Assembly: GCA_027483445.1 (NCBI GenBank)
Contig: JAIXUS010000045.1
Span: 62,001 to 126,000, forward strand
Direction of reading: 5' to 3'
DNA from: Bacteroidota bacterium
Lineage (GTDB): Bacteria; Bacteroidota; Bacteroidia; M30B66
DNA: 64,000 bases
The notes under the pieces are model-generated. The model was given only the letters and a program-made list of their open reading frames with translations, searched no databases and was not told the origin of the DNA. The position numbers and the translations under genes are program-made. This document shows, piece by piece, positions 40,688 through 49,441 of the stretch. The first letter of the stretch is position 1, and every line of letters begins with the position of its first letter.

Positions 40688-41605
40688 TTGAGCACGGTGC
40701 AAGCCCTTACCGGTCCCATCGCGGCCAACAACATCCACAAGTGGATGCGCGCATGGCACCAAGGCTCTGCACCTGACGCCATCGACCTGGACCTTGTGCG
40801 CCAGATGCTGCCGGATACACCCTACGGACAGGGCGTTCGTGAAATCAAGGCACCGATGGCGCATGGCCTGGCCAGCTGTGAAGGCATGCTGGCGCGCAAC
40901 CCAAATGACGCAGCCGAGTGGGGCATTTTCTACAACGGCCATTCATCAGCACAGCGCCAGCGGTTCACCATTGCCCATGAACTGGGTCACTTTGTTCTGC
41001 ACCGCAGCCAGGGACCAAACTTCAGCTGTGACAAGGAGAGCATCTACTCCGGCGCTGACCGCATGCGGTCCATCGAGCGCGAGGCCGACGATTTCGCCAG
41101 CAACTTACTGATCCCCGGAGACTTGCTGCGCGACGCGATCTCCGACCGACGCATCGATTTGCATCACTTGAGTAACCTGGCCAAACGCTTTCAGGTCTCA
41201 TTTGAGTCCCTGTGCATCCGTTTCGTGAAGTTCACGCCGCAGCGCGCGATCCTGGTGTATTGGGACAACGGCTTTGCCAAGTACGAGTGGCGTAGCAGCA
41301 GTGCCAAAAAAACAGGTGCACGCATTCGGCGCACCGATGACCCGCAAGAGCCACTGGCGGAAACGCTGGCAGCTGACCCGGACATTGCGCAGGAGTGGAA
41401 TGGCGTCGACATGCCCGCCGATGTCTGGTGCCCAGAAGAATCTTCCAACATCACACTGACCGAGTTCAAGCACACCTACGGAGCGCGGGACCGCGTCCTA
41501 TCCCTGCTGTTGCTTGAGAGCGCCGCGCCGCGAACATGGGATAGGTCTTGGCAAGATGAAGATGTGTCGGACAGCTTCGATCAGTTTGGCTCACGTGGTG
41601 ACTAA
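40688..41605 (+). CDS. ImmA/IrrE family metallopeptidase
   Basis: A 305-residue protein with the zinc motif HELGH at 97-101 (RFTIAHELGHFVLHR) and the downstream acidic ligand region EREADDFASNLLIP, both typical of ImmA. Likely substrate is the XRE repressor encoded just upstream. The start is the TTG at 40688; no ATG lies close to the upstream stop, and later ATGs would cut into the domain's N-terminus. Confidence 0.85.
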   Translation: MSTVQALTGPIAANNIHKWMRAWHQGSAPDAIDLDLVRQMLPDTPYGQGVREIKAPMAHGLASCEGMLARNPNDAAEWGIFYNGHSSAQRQRFTIAHELGHFVLHRSQGPNFSCDKESIYSGADRMRSIEREADDFASNLLIPGDLLRDAISDRRIDLHHLSNLAKRFQVSFESLCIRFVKFTPQRAILVYWDNGFAKYEWRSSSAKKTGARIRRTDDPQEPLAETLAADPDIAQEWNGVDMPADVWCPEESSNITLTEFKHTYGARDRVLSLLLLESAAPRTWDRSWQDEDVSDSFDQFGSRGD

Positions 41606-41718
41606 CCCGCTATGCATAGAACGTTCTTCGACGAAGCGCGCTGATACCCGCTAAAACACGTTACGCGGAGTGCCCAGCATCCCTAGCATGAGAAGTGTTT
41701 TCCAAACGGACACTTACC

Positions 41719-41943
41719 ATGCAAAAAAACGAACTTATCTCCTGCGCGAACGACGATCGTCCGCGCCACCCCCATCAAGAAATCGCTGATCTCCTCGCCG
41801 TGGCGCTCCTGCGCCTGCGTGCCAAGAATTCTTCATGTGACAGTTCAGCCACTGCGGACGCAAAAGACGAGGTTGACCTTGGCTTTTCTGGCCACCAGCG
41901 CGTCAATGCGAACCCCTATCAACAAGAAGGAGTTCTCGCATGA
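41719..41943 (+). CDS. Small hypothetical protein, first in recombinase operon
   Basis: A 74-residue protein rich in Asp, Arg and His (NDDRPRHPHQEIADLLAVALLRLRAK), mostly helical, of unknown role. Its stop overlaps the DUF2924 start (ATGA), making it the first of four genes that overlap end to end. Confidence 0.55.
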   Translation: MQKNELISCANDDRPRHPHQEIADLLAVALLRLRAKNSSCDSSATADAKDEVDLGFSGHQRVNANPYQQEGVLA

Positions 41944-42407
41944 CGACACACGCAGCACAACCCGATGCCGCCAGCTTGGCTGCCAGGGTCGCCCAACTTC
42001 CGCACCTTCCCATGGACAATCTTTGGGCGCTGTGGGACCAGCATTTTGATGAGCGCCCGAATCACCATCACCGGACTTGGCTCGAATCGCGGCTGGCCTA
42101 CAAGATCCAGGAGCGTGCATTCGGTGCCCTAAAAGGATCTGTGCGCCGCAAGTTGGAAGAGATCGGTGAAACGGGCATCTTGCCACCGCGCCTGCGACGC
42201 GAGGCTGATCGCTTGCTGCCCGGAACCATCCTCACCCGTGTCTATGACGATGTTGAACACCAGGTGCTGGTGCGTGGCATGCGTGATTTCGAGTATCGTG
42301 GTCAGCGGTTTACCAGCCTCACGGCGGTGGCCAAAGTCATCGCAGGATGCCCATGGTCTGGCCCCATGTTTTTTGGACTCAAGACCAAGAAAAAGGAGGC
42401 AGCATGA
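41940..42407 (+). CDS. DUF2924 domain-containing protein
   Basis: A 155-residue basic protein matching DUF2924: LARVAQL-like start (here LAARVAQLPHLPM), LWALWDQHFDERPNHHHRTWLESRLAYKIQE, LPGTILTRVYDDVEHQVLV and FEYRGQRFTSLTAVAKVI. DUF2924 proteins are almost always next to serine recombinases, where they probably bind attachment-site DNA. The ends overlap both neighbours by 4 bases. Confidence 0.88.
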   Translation: MTTHAAQPDAASLAARVAQLPHLPMDNLWALWDQHFDERPNHHHRTWLESRLAYKIQERAFGALKGSVRRKLEEIGETGILPPRLRREADRLLPGTILTRVYDDVEHQVLVRGMRDFEYRGQRFTSLTAVAKVIAGCPWSGPMFFGLKTKKKEAA

Positions 42408-43819
42408 GGCCGCAGCGAAACATGCCAACGGCTCCTGCGCTTGCCCCACGCAAACGCTGTGCTGTCTACACCCGCAAATCGACCGACGAAGGCCTAGACC
42501 AGGACTACAACAGTCTTGAGGCACAACGCGATGCCGGGCTGGCTTACGTTGCAAGCCAACGGCACGAGGGCTGGACTGTCGTAGCTGACGGTTATGACGA
42601 CGGCGGCTATTCGGGTGGAAACATGGAGCGGCCAGGATTGCGTCGGCTGATGGCAGACATTGAGGCCGGTCGGATCGATATTGTGGTCGTCTACAAAATC
42701 GACCGGCTGACTCGAAGCCTGACCGACTTTGCCAAGTTGGTCGATGTGTTTGATCGCAACGGCGTGAGCTTTGTGTCTGTCACCCAGCAATTCAACACCA
42801 CGACCTCGATGGGCCGCCTGACGCTCAATATCCTGCTGTCCTTTGCGCAATTCGAGCGCGAGGTCACTGGCGAGCGCATCCGCGACAAGATTGCAGCAAG
42901 CAAGGCCAAAGGCATGTGGATGGGCGGCACCCCGCCTCTCGGATACGACGTCGTTGAGCGCAAATTGCTTGTCAACGAGCCGGAAGCCGACCTAGTGCGT
43001 TACATCTTCCGCCGGTATGCCGAGCACGGGTCGGCTGCAGAGTTGGTGCGTGAATTGGCCATCGAGGGGCGCACCACAAAGGCATGGCAGACGCAAAGTG
43101 GACATTTCCGAGAAGGGCGACCGATCGATCAGCAGTACCTTTTCAAGATGTTGCGCAACAGGATCTACCTCGGTGAAATCCAGCACAAAGACACGAGCTT
43201 TCCTGGGCAGCATGAGGCCATCATTGATCAGGACACTTGGGATCTCGTGCATGCCTTTGTCGATCGTCGCAAGCAAGGGCCACGCGAGAGCATCACGCAG
43301 CACCCGGCGCTGCTGGCGGGCCTGCTCCATGCTCCAGATGGCCAGTTGATGATTCACAGCTTCACACGCAAGAAGAACGGACGGCTGTACCGCTATTACG
43401 TGCCCTACCTGCACAAGCGGCGCAATGCGGGTGCCACTCTTGTACCCGGTGCCACGGATATCGGTCCTTTGCCTGCGGCCGAAATCGAAACGGCTGTGCT
43501 TGAGCAAATTCACCAGGCTCTCCGTGCGCCAGAGATGATGCTGGCGACATGGCGGTCGTGTCAGGGGTATCCAAGGGGTGTCCAATTGCAGGAAGCGCAA
43601 GTGGTCTTGGCCATGCAGCGCATTGGCGCTGTGTGGGACCAGTTGTTCCCCAAAGAACAGCAGCGCATTACGCATCTGCTGATCGAGCGGGTTCAACTCC
43701 ATGAGCGCGGGCTGGACATCCTGTGGCGCGAAGACGGATGGTTGGGACTGGGTGAAGACGTTGGCCGCCATCCGCTGGTGGAAGAGACCAGGGGCGCCGC
43801 AGAGGGGGTGTTTGCATGA
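42404..43819 (+). CDS. Large serine recombinase
   Basis: A 471-residue site-specific recombinase. Catalytic domain: Ser26 in RCAVYTRKSTDEG, SLEAQRDA, DDGGYSGGNMERPGLRRLMADIE, IDRLTRSLTDFAKL and QFEREVTGERIRDKI. A Recombinase domain (GYDVVERKLLVNEPEADLVRYIFRRYAEHGS) and a zinc-beta-ribbon-like region follow. It probably integrates and excises the neighbouring element. Attachment sites were not found in the window. Neighbouring DUF2924 and the following gene are its usual partners. Confidence 0.93.
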   Translation: MRPQRNMPTAPALAPRKRCAVYTRKSTDEGLDQDYNSLEAQRDAGLAYVASQRHEGWTVVADGYDDGGYSGGNMERPGLRRLMADIEAGRIDIVVVYKIDRLTRSLTDFAKLVDVFDRNGVSFVSVTQQFNTTTSMGRLTLNILLSFAQFEREVTGERIRDKIAASKAKGMWMGGTPPLGYDVVERKLLVNEPEADLVRYIFRRYAEHGSAAELVRELAIEGRTTKAWQTQSGHFREGRPIDQQYLFKMLRNRIYLGEIQHKDTSFPGQHEAIIDQDTWDLVHAFVDRRKQGPRESITQHPALLAGLLHAPDGQLMIHSFTRKKNGRLYRYYVPYLHKRRNAGATLVPGATDIGPLPAAEIETAVLEQIHQALRAPEMMLATWRSCQGYPRGVQLQEAQVVLAMQRIGAVWDQLFPKEQQRITHLLIERVQLHERGLDILWREDGWLGLGEDVGRHPLVEETRGAAEGVFA

Positions 43820-44301
43820 CATCGCATGCCAAACCAGTCATGCATCCGGACAATCCGAGGCTGCGCAATGTGCAAATCGATATTGGTAAGGATGCGCGCA
43901 ACTACGTCTCTGGGCAGCAACGCGTGACGATGGTTCCCCTGACTATCCGTCGCAAGCAAAACCGAAAGGTCATGACGCCACCGCCGGGGGAGACATCCGT
44001 ACTAAATAGCGGTGGCGAAGATGTCTCCATGATTCGGACGCTGGGCAAGGCCTTTTACTGGCAAAAGCTGCTCGATCAGGGCGAGTTCGCCACCATCCGG
44101 GACCTGGCCACTGCGATGAAACTTGAAGCCGGATGGGTGGCTGAGGTGCTGCGCATGACCACGCTGGCGCCAGACATCATTGAGGCCATTCTTGAAGGTC
44201 AACAGCCTCGGCATCTGAATCTGCAAACTCTACGTGGTCGGCATGAACAGTTGCCTCGGGATTGGCAGGGGCAGCGCAAGTTGTTTGGATTCTCGATTTA
44301 A
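43816..44301 (+). CDS. Recombinase-associated protein with helix-turn-helix
   Basis: A 161-residue basic protein starting inside the recombinase stop. The C-terminal half has ATIRDLATAMKLEAGWVAEVLRMTTLAPDIIEAILEG, a ParB/KorB-like helix-turn-helix. The N-terminal half is basic and beta-rich (VPLTIRRKQNRKVMTPP). Proteins of this form commonly follow DUF2924/recombinase genes; it may be the directionality or site-binding factor. Confidence 0.7.
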   Translation: MTSHAKPVMHPDNPRLRNVQIDIGKDARNYVSGQQRVTMVPLTIRRKQNRKVMTPPPGETSVLNSGGEDVSMIRTLGKAFYWQKLLDQGEFATIRDLATAMKLEAGWVAEVLRMTTLAPDIIEAILEGQQPRHLNLQTLRGRHEQLPRDWQGQRKLFGFSI

Positions 44302-44388
44302 CGTGGGCGGACAGGTCGAGTGATAACAAGTCAGTTGACAGCGATCGGCTAGGCGCTATCGGTCGGATGCAGTTATTTCCTGGCTCTA

Positions 44389-44799
44389 TCAACCATATTT
44401 GAATATTTTGAGCATGATGTGGGTAACGCGAATGAATGTTGTAATTGCACAAACAGATATACCGATCCAAGCCAATGAGTACCATTCCATTTGTGTGTTC
44501 AGAAAATAACCAATAACATTGATACTACAAAAAAGAAGATTTACCCAGATTGCTTGACCGATATAAGAAACCAGATCCTCAATATAACCACTTCTTTTAA
44601 GTTCCTCGATTATTGGGGAGCTCATGCTTATCAGGATTGCCTTGCTGGTAGCAAGGAATCCTACAAAAATTCCAGAAACTGTTAAGGTGGCCGAGAGTAA
44701 TGAATCACCGGTCGGGAATGTGCCCTGCAGGCGTAACCATAAAGCTGACGCTATCAGGCCAAGCAAGTAAGGATAGATTCTCTCGAAAAATAGTTTCAT
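44389..44799 (-). CDS. Four-helix membrane protein, partner of the next gene
   Basis: A 136-residue integral membrane protein with about four transmembrane helices (YLLGLIASALWL, LTVSGIFVGFLATSKAIL, IWVNLLFCSINVIGYFL and WIGISVCAITTFIRV) and short loops. Lower GC than its neighbours. It starts 4 bases after the cytosolic partner gene. The architecture, small multi-pass protein plus soluble protein beside a recombinase, recalls two-gene membrane-effector phage-defence systems, but no family match is claimed. Confidence 0.6.
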   Translation of the reverse strand: MKLFFERIYPYLLGLIASALWLRLQGTFPTGDSLLSATLTVSGIFVGFLATSKAILISMSSPIIEELKRSGYIEDLVSYIGQAIWVNLLFCSINVIGYFLNTQMEWYSLAWIGISVCAITTFIRVTHIMLKIFKYG

Positions 44800-44803
44800 T
44801 TTA

Positions 44804-45664
44804 CTATCTCAATATCTGGCGCCATCCGTTCTTGGCGCGTACCAACGCTTTCCATCTTTCGTCCCGTGGATAGCGGAGATCAGCACCTAAAACAAGGTCG
44901 TTAAATTCAATTGAGAGCCTATGGGCGATTAGGTCAAGCACTTCAGTAACAGAGTCTTGATTTTCTTTTCCAGAAACCTCCAATTTTGTGATGGCGTCAG
45001 GGTTCTGGCCAAGGATTGAGCGGAGCGCCGAAAGGCCATCAAGCGCGTTCTGAGCGAGACTGCGCTGGCGCTCTCCTTGGACCGATATCTCGACTTTTAT
45101 CTTATCTGCTCCGTTCTGTCGGCCATAATCAATTGCCTCAGAAAGAGCGCGGCCTCGCTGCCTGTCTTGTTCAGACATTCTAGTGATGTCCAAACAAAAT
45201 GAGATTTTACGCGTTATTCCATGATTCAGAAGTCGGCGCTCTACATCCTCATCGTATTTTGGTTTGAAGGTGTACAGACTTATTTCTGTTCCGTCATATG
45301 CGCTCAGGTAATCTGCTATCGCCCCAGCCCTAACCCCAAAGTGATTGTATTCGACGAGAATATACCCGCTTGAAGGATCATAAAGGGCTGCAGTTTCTTC
45401 ACCAAATCCTTCTTCCTCGTCGAACTCAAAACCCTCTACTTCAGAGTCTCGACCGACCTTCCCCGGGCCGTTACTGGTTCTGATTCTTACGAAATCCATC
45501 AGCCACAGTCCATTTTGTTGCGATACAGACTCAGCCCTGAGTTCCACTTGATTTATCAGTCTGATTCGCTCTCTAAGGCTTTGTTCATTTTCAATTTGTA
45601 GCAATACCTCTTCGAGCATTCTGCTTCCATCGACGGCTTCAACTTTATAGGCGTGCACTTTCAT
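44804..45664 (-). CDS. Cytosolic protein of unknown function (possibly DUF6731-like)
   Basis: A 286-residue soluble, acidic protein. N-terminus MKVHAYKVEAVDG; then VSQQNGLWLMDFVRIR, an acidic linker (EGFEFDEEEGFGEETAALYDP) and YILVEYNHFGVRAGAIADYLS; the C-terminal half has IKVEISVQGERQRSL. The overall pattern reminds me of DUF6731 proteins, stated with low certainty. Lower GC than the adjacent phage genes, so acquired separately. It is transcribed first, with the membrane protein 4 bases downstream. Confidence 0.5.
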   Translation of the reverse strand: MKVHAYKVEAVDGSRMLEEVLLQIENEQSLRERIRLINQVELRAESVSQQNGLWLMDFVRIRTSNGPGKVGRDSEVEGFEFDEEEGFGEETAALYDPSSGYILVEYNHFGVRAGAIADYLSAYDGTEISLYTFKPKYDEDVERRLLNHGITRKISFCLDITRMSEQDRQRGRALSEAIDYGRQNGADKIKVEISVQGERQRSLAQNALDGLSALRSILGQNPDAITKLEVSGKENQDSVTEVLDLIAHRLSIEFNDLVLGADLRYPRDERWKALVRAKNGWRQILR

Positions 45665-45814
45665 AAATTTTCTCGATTGGTATAGGTCGGGTTTTCATTA
45701 GGCAGGAGCCTGTACGTGACAGACACCTGGCAAAGCTTTGGCATCCACGCAATATACCGAATCTTGCTCTAAAGGCTGCGAACCTGCTGCTCGCCGTTTT
45801 ACATTTTTGTGCTC

Positions 45815-45871
45815 ATTGGCGAACTGGAAGTTTCCGCTGAGTTCGCCAATCGCTCCCTCGTAAGTTCGCCA
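45815..45871. promoter_or_regulatory. Operator array upstream of prophage early genes
   Basis: ATTGGCGAAC (45815-45824), its exact inverse GTTCGCCAAT (45841-45850) and a third GTTCGCCA (45864-45871), all within 110 bases upstream of the first early gene. This resembles an OR/OL-type multi-site operator for a phage repressor. Confidence 0.65.
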
Positions 45872-45922
45872 CCCGAATTCTCCAATGACACCTGTTCCTC
45901 AACAGCCTCAAAGGAGAGCCTC

Positions 45923-46186
45923 ATGGCAACTACGGCAAGCCCCCAAACCCGGTCGTCCTATCCGGCGATCAACACCCTGGCACCCGGTGACCGGCGTGTC
46001 CTGAACGAAAACGAACTGGCCCAGCGCTGGGGTGTAAGCCCCAAGACACTCCAGCGCTGGCGCAGCGAGGGTCGTGGCCCTCGGTACCTCAAGCTCTCCA
46101 AGCGTGTCAGCTACCCGCTGGAAGCCATCCTCGATTTCGAGTACAGCGCGCTGCATGAGTCGACCGCTGAACGTGCGATGGCTTGA
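45923..46186 (+). CDS. Excisionase/AlpA-like helix-turn-helix protein
   Basis: An 87-residue DNA-binding protein of the MerR/excisionase HTH_17 type: LNENELAQRWGVSPKTLQRWRSEGRGPRYLKLSKRVSYPLEAILDFE. ATG 45923 follows AAGGAG by a normal gap. First gene of the early operon, directly after the operator array, so it may be the early regulator or the excisionase. Confidence 0.8.
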   Translation: MATTASPQTRSSYPAINTLAPGDRRVLNENELAQRWGVSPKTLQRWRSEGRGPRYLKLSKRVSYPLEAILDFEYSALHESTAERAMA

Positions 46187-46197
46187 AGGAGATGGTC

Positions 46198-46680
46198 ATG
46201 AACGATTTGTCCATCTTCCCCGCTGACATCGCCGAGATGTCGGCCGCTCAACTGGCCAAGTTGCCAGCCCACCAACTTTACGAGGTCGACACCAACTTGG
46301 ACCAGGCCATTGCTTGGCTAAAGAGTGCCCGCACCAAAGTGGATGCTGCCCTGGAGCAGCGCTTCGGTGCCCAGGGGCGTGAAGCCCTGCGCGATTCCGC
46401 ACGTGACTTCGGCACCGCCCACTTCAACCTCGACGGTTTGCACGTGAAGTTCGAGCAGCCCAAAAAGGTGTCCTGGGACCAGAAAAAGCTCAAGGCCATT
46501 GCCGAGCGCATCGTCGCTTCGGGCGAAGCCGTCGAGAGCTATCTCGACGTGAAGCTGGCGGTGCCCGAGTCCCGTTACATCAACTGGCCGCCGGCCTTGC
46601 AGCAGCAATTTGCCGACGCACGCACGGTCGAGGCTGGCAAGGCCACGTTTGAGCTCAGCCGTGATGAAGGAGGTGTGTGA
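46198..46680 (+). CDS. Phage early hypothetical protein
   Basis: A 160-residue helical protein (AAQLAKLPAHQLYEVDTNLDQAIAWL) of a kind often next to Sak4-like genes in betaproteobacterial prophages. AAGGAG precedes ATG 46198. Function unknown. Its stop overlaps the ATPase start. Confidence 0.65.
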   Translation: MNDLSIFPADIAEMSAAQLAKLPAHQLYEVDTNLDQAIAWLKSARTKVDAALEQRFGAQGREALRDSARDFGTAHFNLDGLHVKFEQPKKVSWDQKKLKAIAERIVASGEAVESYLDVKLAVPESRYINWPPALQQQFADARTVEAGKATFELSRDEGGV

Positions 46681-47519
46681 TGACGCTTCCAATCATTAGC
46701 GCATCGCAGCGTCTGGCAGAAAAGCAAGGCGTCAAGCTGGTGCTGCTCGGCAAGTCCGGCATCGGCAAAACCACTCAGCTCAAGACCCTGCCTGAAGACA
46801 GCACGCTGTTCGTGGACTTGGAGGCGGGTGATCTCGCGGTCAAGGACTGGCATGGCGACTGCGTACGCCCCGCCACCTGGCCTGAGTTCCGCGACTTGGT
46901 GGTGTTCCTGGCTGGCCCTAATCCTGCGCTGCCTGCCGACGCCCCGTACTCACAGGCTCATTTCGACCATGTGTGTGAACGCTATGGCGACCCGGCGCAA
47001 CTGGCCAAGTACGACACCTATTTCGTCGACAGCATCACGGTGCTGGCGCGTCTGGCACTGATCTGGGCCAAGGTCCAGCCGCAGGCCATGTCTGAGCGCA
47101 CCGGCAAGCCCGACACCCGCGGGGCCTACGGCCTCTTGGGCCAGGAAATGCTCACTGCGCTGACCCACCTGCAGCACGCCCGGGGCAAGCACGTGGTGTT
47201 TGTCGCCATCCTCGACGAGAAGCTCGACGACTTCAATCGCAAGGTGTTCGTGCCGCAGATCGAGGGCTCCAAAACCGCCGCCGAACTGCCCGGCATCGTC
47301 GACGAGGTGGTGACGCTGGCTGAGATCAAAGCTGAGGACGGTAGCAGCTACCGCGCCTTCATCACCCACACGCTCAACCCCTATGGCTACCCGGCCAAGG
47401 ATCGCTCCGGCCAGCTTGACCTGCAAGAGCCGCCCAACCTGCGCGCTCTCATTGGCAAGTGCGCCGCTGCCACCCGCATGCCCTCTGGCAACCCCACGTC
47501 TCAAACACCCAAGGAGTAA
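46680..47519 (+). CDS. Sak4-like phage ATPase (AAA_24)
   Basis: A 279-residue RecA-fold ATPase. Walker A GKSGIGKTTQLKTL at about 26-33, Walker B-like YDTYFVDSITVL, and a third motif in KHVVFVAILDEK. This fits Sak4-type single-strand annealing proteins that promote phage recombination with an SSB-like partner, encoded by the next gene. It starts at ATG 46680, overlapping the upstream stop. Confidence 0.82.
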   Translation: MTLPIISASQRLAEKQGVKLVLLGKSGIGKTTQLKTLPEDSTLFVDLEAGDLAVKDWHGDCVRPATWPEFRDLVVFLAGPNPALPADAPYSQAHFDHVCERYGDPAQLAKYDTYFVDSITVLARLALIWAKVQPQAMSERTGKPDTRGAYGLLGQEMLTALTHLQHARGKHVVFVAILDEKLDDFNRKVFVPQIEGSKTAAELPGIVDEVVTLAEIKAEDGSSYRAFITHTLNPYGYPAKDRSGQLDLQEPPNLRALIGKCAAATRMPSGNPTSQTPKE

Positions 47520-47522
47520 TTC

Positions 47523-48179
47523 ATGTCCAACAACTGGTCCGATTTCAACGACGCCGAACAACAGCAATCCTTCGATCTGATCCCTAAGGGCACGGTCGCC
47601 AAGGTCCGTATGACCGTGAAACCCGGTGGGTACGACGACCCCAGTCAAGGCTGGCTAGGTGGTTACGCCACCCAGAGCTTCGAGACCGGCAGCATCTTCT
47701 TGGCCTGCGAATTTGTCGTGCTCGAGGGCGAATATGCCCGTCGCAAGCTGTGGTCAAACATTGGCCTGTACAGCAGCAAGGGGCCCACCTGGGGCAACAT
47801 GGGCCGCACCTTTGTGCGGGCAGCCCTGAACTCGGCGCGCAACGTCCGCCCTGACGACAACACGCCCCAGGCTGCAGCGGCCCGCCGCATCCAGGGCTTC
47901 CATGAACTGGATGGTCTGGAGTTCGTCGCCCGCATCGACATCGAGAAAGACGGTCGCGGCGAGGCCAAGAACGTGGTCAAGATGGCCGTGGAGCCGGGTG
48001 AGCCTGAATACGCACCCACGATGGCTGGCGCTGGGTTCATTCCCAACCGTACGGCAGCGGCCCTGGTCGCAAGCCCAACCTCAGTTCCACCCGTATCCCC
48101 GACCGCAGTCTCAAGTGCAGCCGCGCCGGTATCAGCCCAACGCCCTGCGGTGTCCGGCAAGCCCGTCTGGGCGCAGTGA
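47523..48179 (+). CDS. Phage protein, probable ssDNA-binding partner of Sak4
   Basis: A 218-residue protein 3 bases after the Sak4-like gene. The N-terminal 140 residues are beta-rich with aromatic residues (SFDLIPKGTVAKVRMTVKPGG, FLACEFVVLEGEYARRKLW), and the C-terminal 50 are Ala/Pro/Ser-rich and disordered. Resembles DUF669-like/OB-fold phage proteins. Function inferred from gene order. Confidence 0.6.
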   Translation: MSNNWSDFNDAEQQQSFDLIPKGTVAKVRMTVKPGGYDDPSQGWLGGYATQSFETGSIFLACEFVVLEGEYARRKLWSNIGLYSSKGPTWGNMGRTFVRAALNSARNVRPDDNTPQAAAARRIQGFHELDGLEFVARIDIEKDGRGEAKNVVKMAVEPGEPEYAPTMAGAGFIPNRTAAALVASPTSVPPVSPTAVSSAAAPVSAQRPAVSGKPVWAQ

Positions 48180-48188
48180 GGGAGGGCA

Positions 48189-48707
48189 ATGAGATGCTGG
48201 GTCTGCTCACGACAGGCCCGGGGGTACGGCCATACCGACAACCGGCATGGCATTGGCAACCCCCGGCGCTATCCCATCGACTGGGTGTTCTGTTCCCACC
48301 GTTGCCAGGACGCGTTTCACGCGATGTATGGCAATTGGCTCCGGGTCAAGGAAGGTCGCATCAACAAGACGGAGGTCGCCATGATTGATCCGTCTGATGT
48401 CGAGCTGGCCGCCATGCGCCAGTGCCTCAAGGCCTTTGGCGAAGCGGCTGGCGAGATTGGCTTTGCCAAGCCGCTAGGTGACTACGCTGAGACTGAAGCC
48501 TTGCGTGTGATTGATGCGATCGTCACCTGCTACACGGACGCCATGGCTGCGCACCACGAAGCCACCAAGTTTCCGCCGGTGCGTGGCATGCCACCGACGT
48601 CAGATCCGTTGGCCAACCCGTTCGCTGATCTCGAGGATGACTTGCCTTGGGAAGAACCGAGGGCGAAAACGTCACACCCGCAACCGTCGAAGGGGAAAAA
48701 GTCATGA
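48189..48707 (+). CDS. DUF6511-like zinc-finger phage protein
   Basis: A 172-residue protein. The N-terminal CWVC then CSHRCQDAF (four metal-binding Cys in a CxxC...CxxxC arrangement) resembles DUF6511 HNH/McrA-type zinc ribbons. The rest is helical (AAMRQCLKAFGEAAGEIG) with an acidic end. Internal ATG 48381 begins a separate-looking helical domain. Role unknown. Confidence 0.6.
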   Translation: MRCWVCSRQARGYGHTDNRHGIGNPRRYPIDWVFCSHRCQDAFHAMYGNWLRVKEGRINKTEVAMIDPSDVELAAMRQCLKAFGEAAGEIGFAKPLGDYAETEALRVIDAIVTCYTDAMAAHHEATKFPPVRGMPPTSDPLANPFADLEDDLPWEEPRAKTSHPQPSKGKKS

Positions 48708-49441
48708 TCGACTTCAACTCCTCAGCAAGTGTCTCCGGCCAGTTGGAAGCATTGGTCGACGTCGGCTTGCAGCGACAGCGCGCCAAGCAAACGCCCCGGG
48801 CATACCTGGGTGCATCCAGGCTGGGGGCCTCGTGTGACCGAGCCCTCCAGTACGAATTCGCCAAGGCTCCGGTCGATCCTGGCCGTGACACCTCGGGGCG
48901 CATCCTGCGCATCTTCGAGCGTGGTCACGTGATGGAGGACTGCATGGTCACCTGGCTGCGTGAGGCCGGGTTTGACCTGCGCACCCGCAAGGCCGACGGC
49001 GACCAGTTCGGCTTCTCGGCGGCTGGTGGACGACTCAAGGGCCATGTCGACGGCGTCATCGTTGCTGGCCCCGAAGGTTTTGCCTACCCCGCCCTGTGGG
49101 AGTGCAAATGCCTCGGTCAGAAATCCTGGCGCGAGCTGGAGAAGCACAAGCTGGCGATTGCCAAGCCTATCTACCACGCTCAGGTGGTGCTCTATCAGGC
49201 TTACCTGGAGTTGCACGAGCACCCGGCGCTCTTCACGGCGATCAACGCCGACACCATGGAGATTTACACCGAACTCGTGCCCTTCGATGCGGTGCTGGCG
49301 CAGCGCATGTCCGATCGCGCCGTCAAGGTCATCACCGCCACCGATGCCGGGGAACTCCTGCCCCGCGCATTCCATGAATCCACCCATTTCGAGTGCCGGA
49401 TGTGCCCATGGCAGGACCGGTGCTGGAGGAGTCCCCTATGA
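48704..49441 (+). CDS. PD-(D/E)XK exonuclease (Cas4/RecB-like) of phage recombination
   Basis: A 245-residue nuclease. Core motif GRLKGHVDGVIV (Asp) then YPALWECKCL (E-x-K), with QVVLYQAYLEL (helix with Q and Y). A C-terminal Cys pattern (HFECRMCPWQDRCW) together with C44 suggests a Cas4/AddB-like Fe-S or zinc site. It probably resects DNA ends for Sak4-mediated annealing. It starts inside the upstream stop. Confidence 0.82.
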   Translation: MIDFNSSASVSGQLEALVDVGLQRQRAKQTPRAYLGASRLGASCDRALQYEFAKAPVDPGRDTSGRILRIFERGHVMEDCMVTWLREAGFDLRTRKADGDQFGFSAAGGRLKGHVDGVIVAGPEGFAYPALWECKCLGQKSWRELEKHKLAIAKPIYHAQVVLYQAYLELHEHPALFTAINADTMEIYTELVPFDAVLAQRMSDRAVKVITATDAGELLPRAFHESTHFECRMCPWQDRCWRSPL

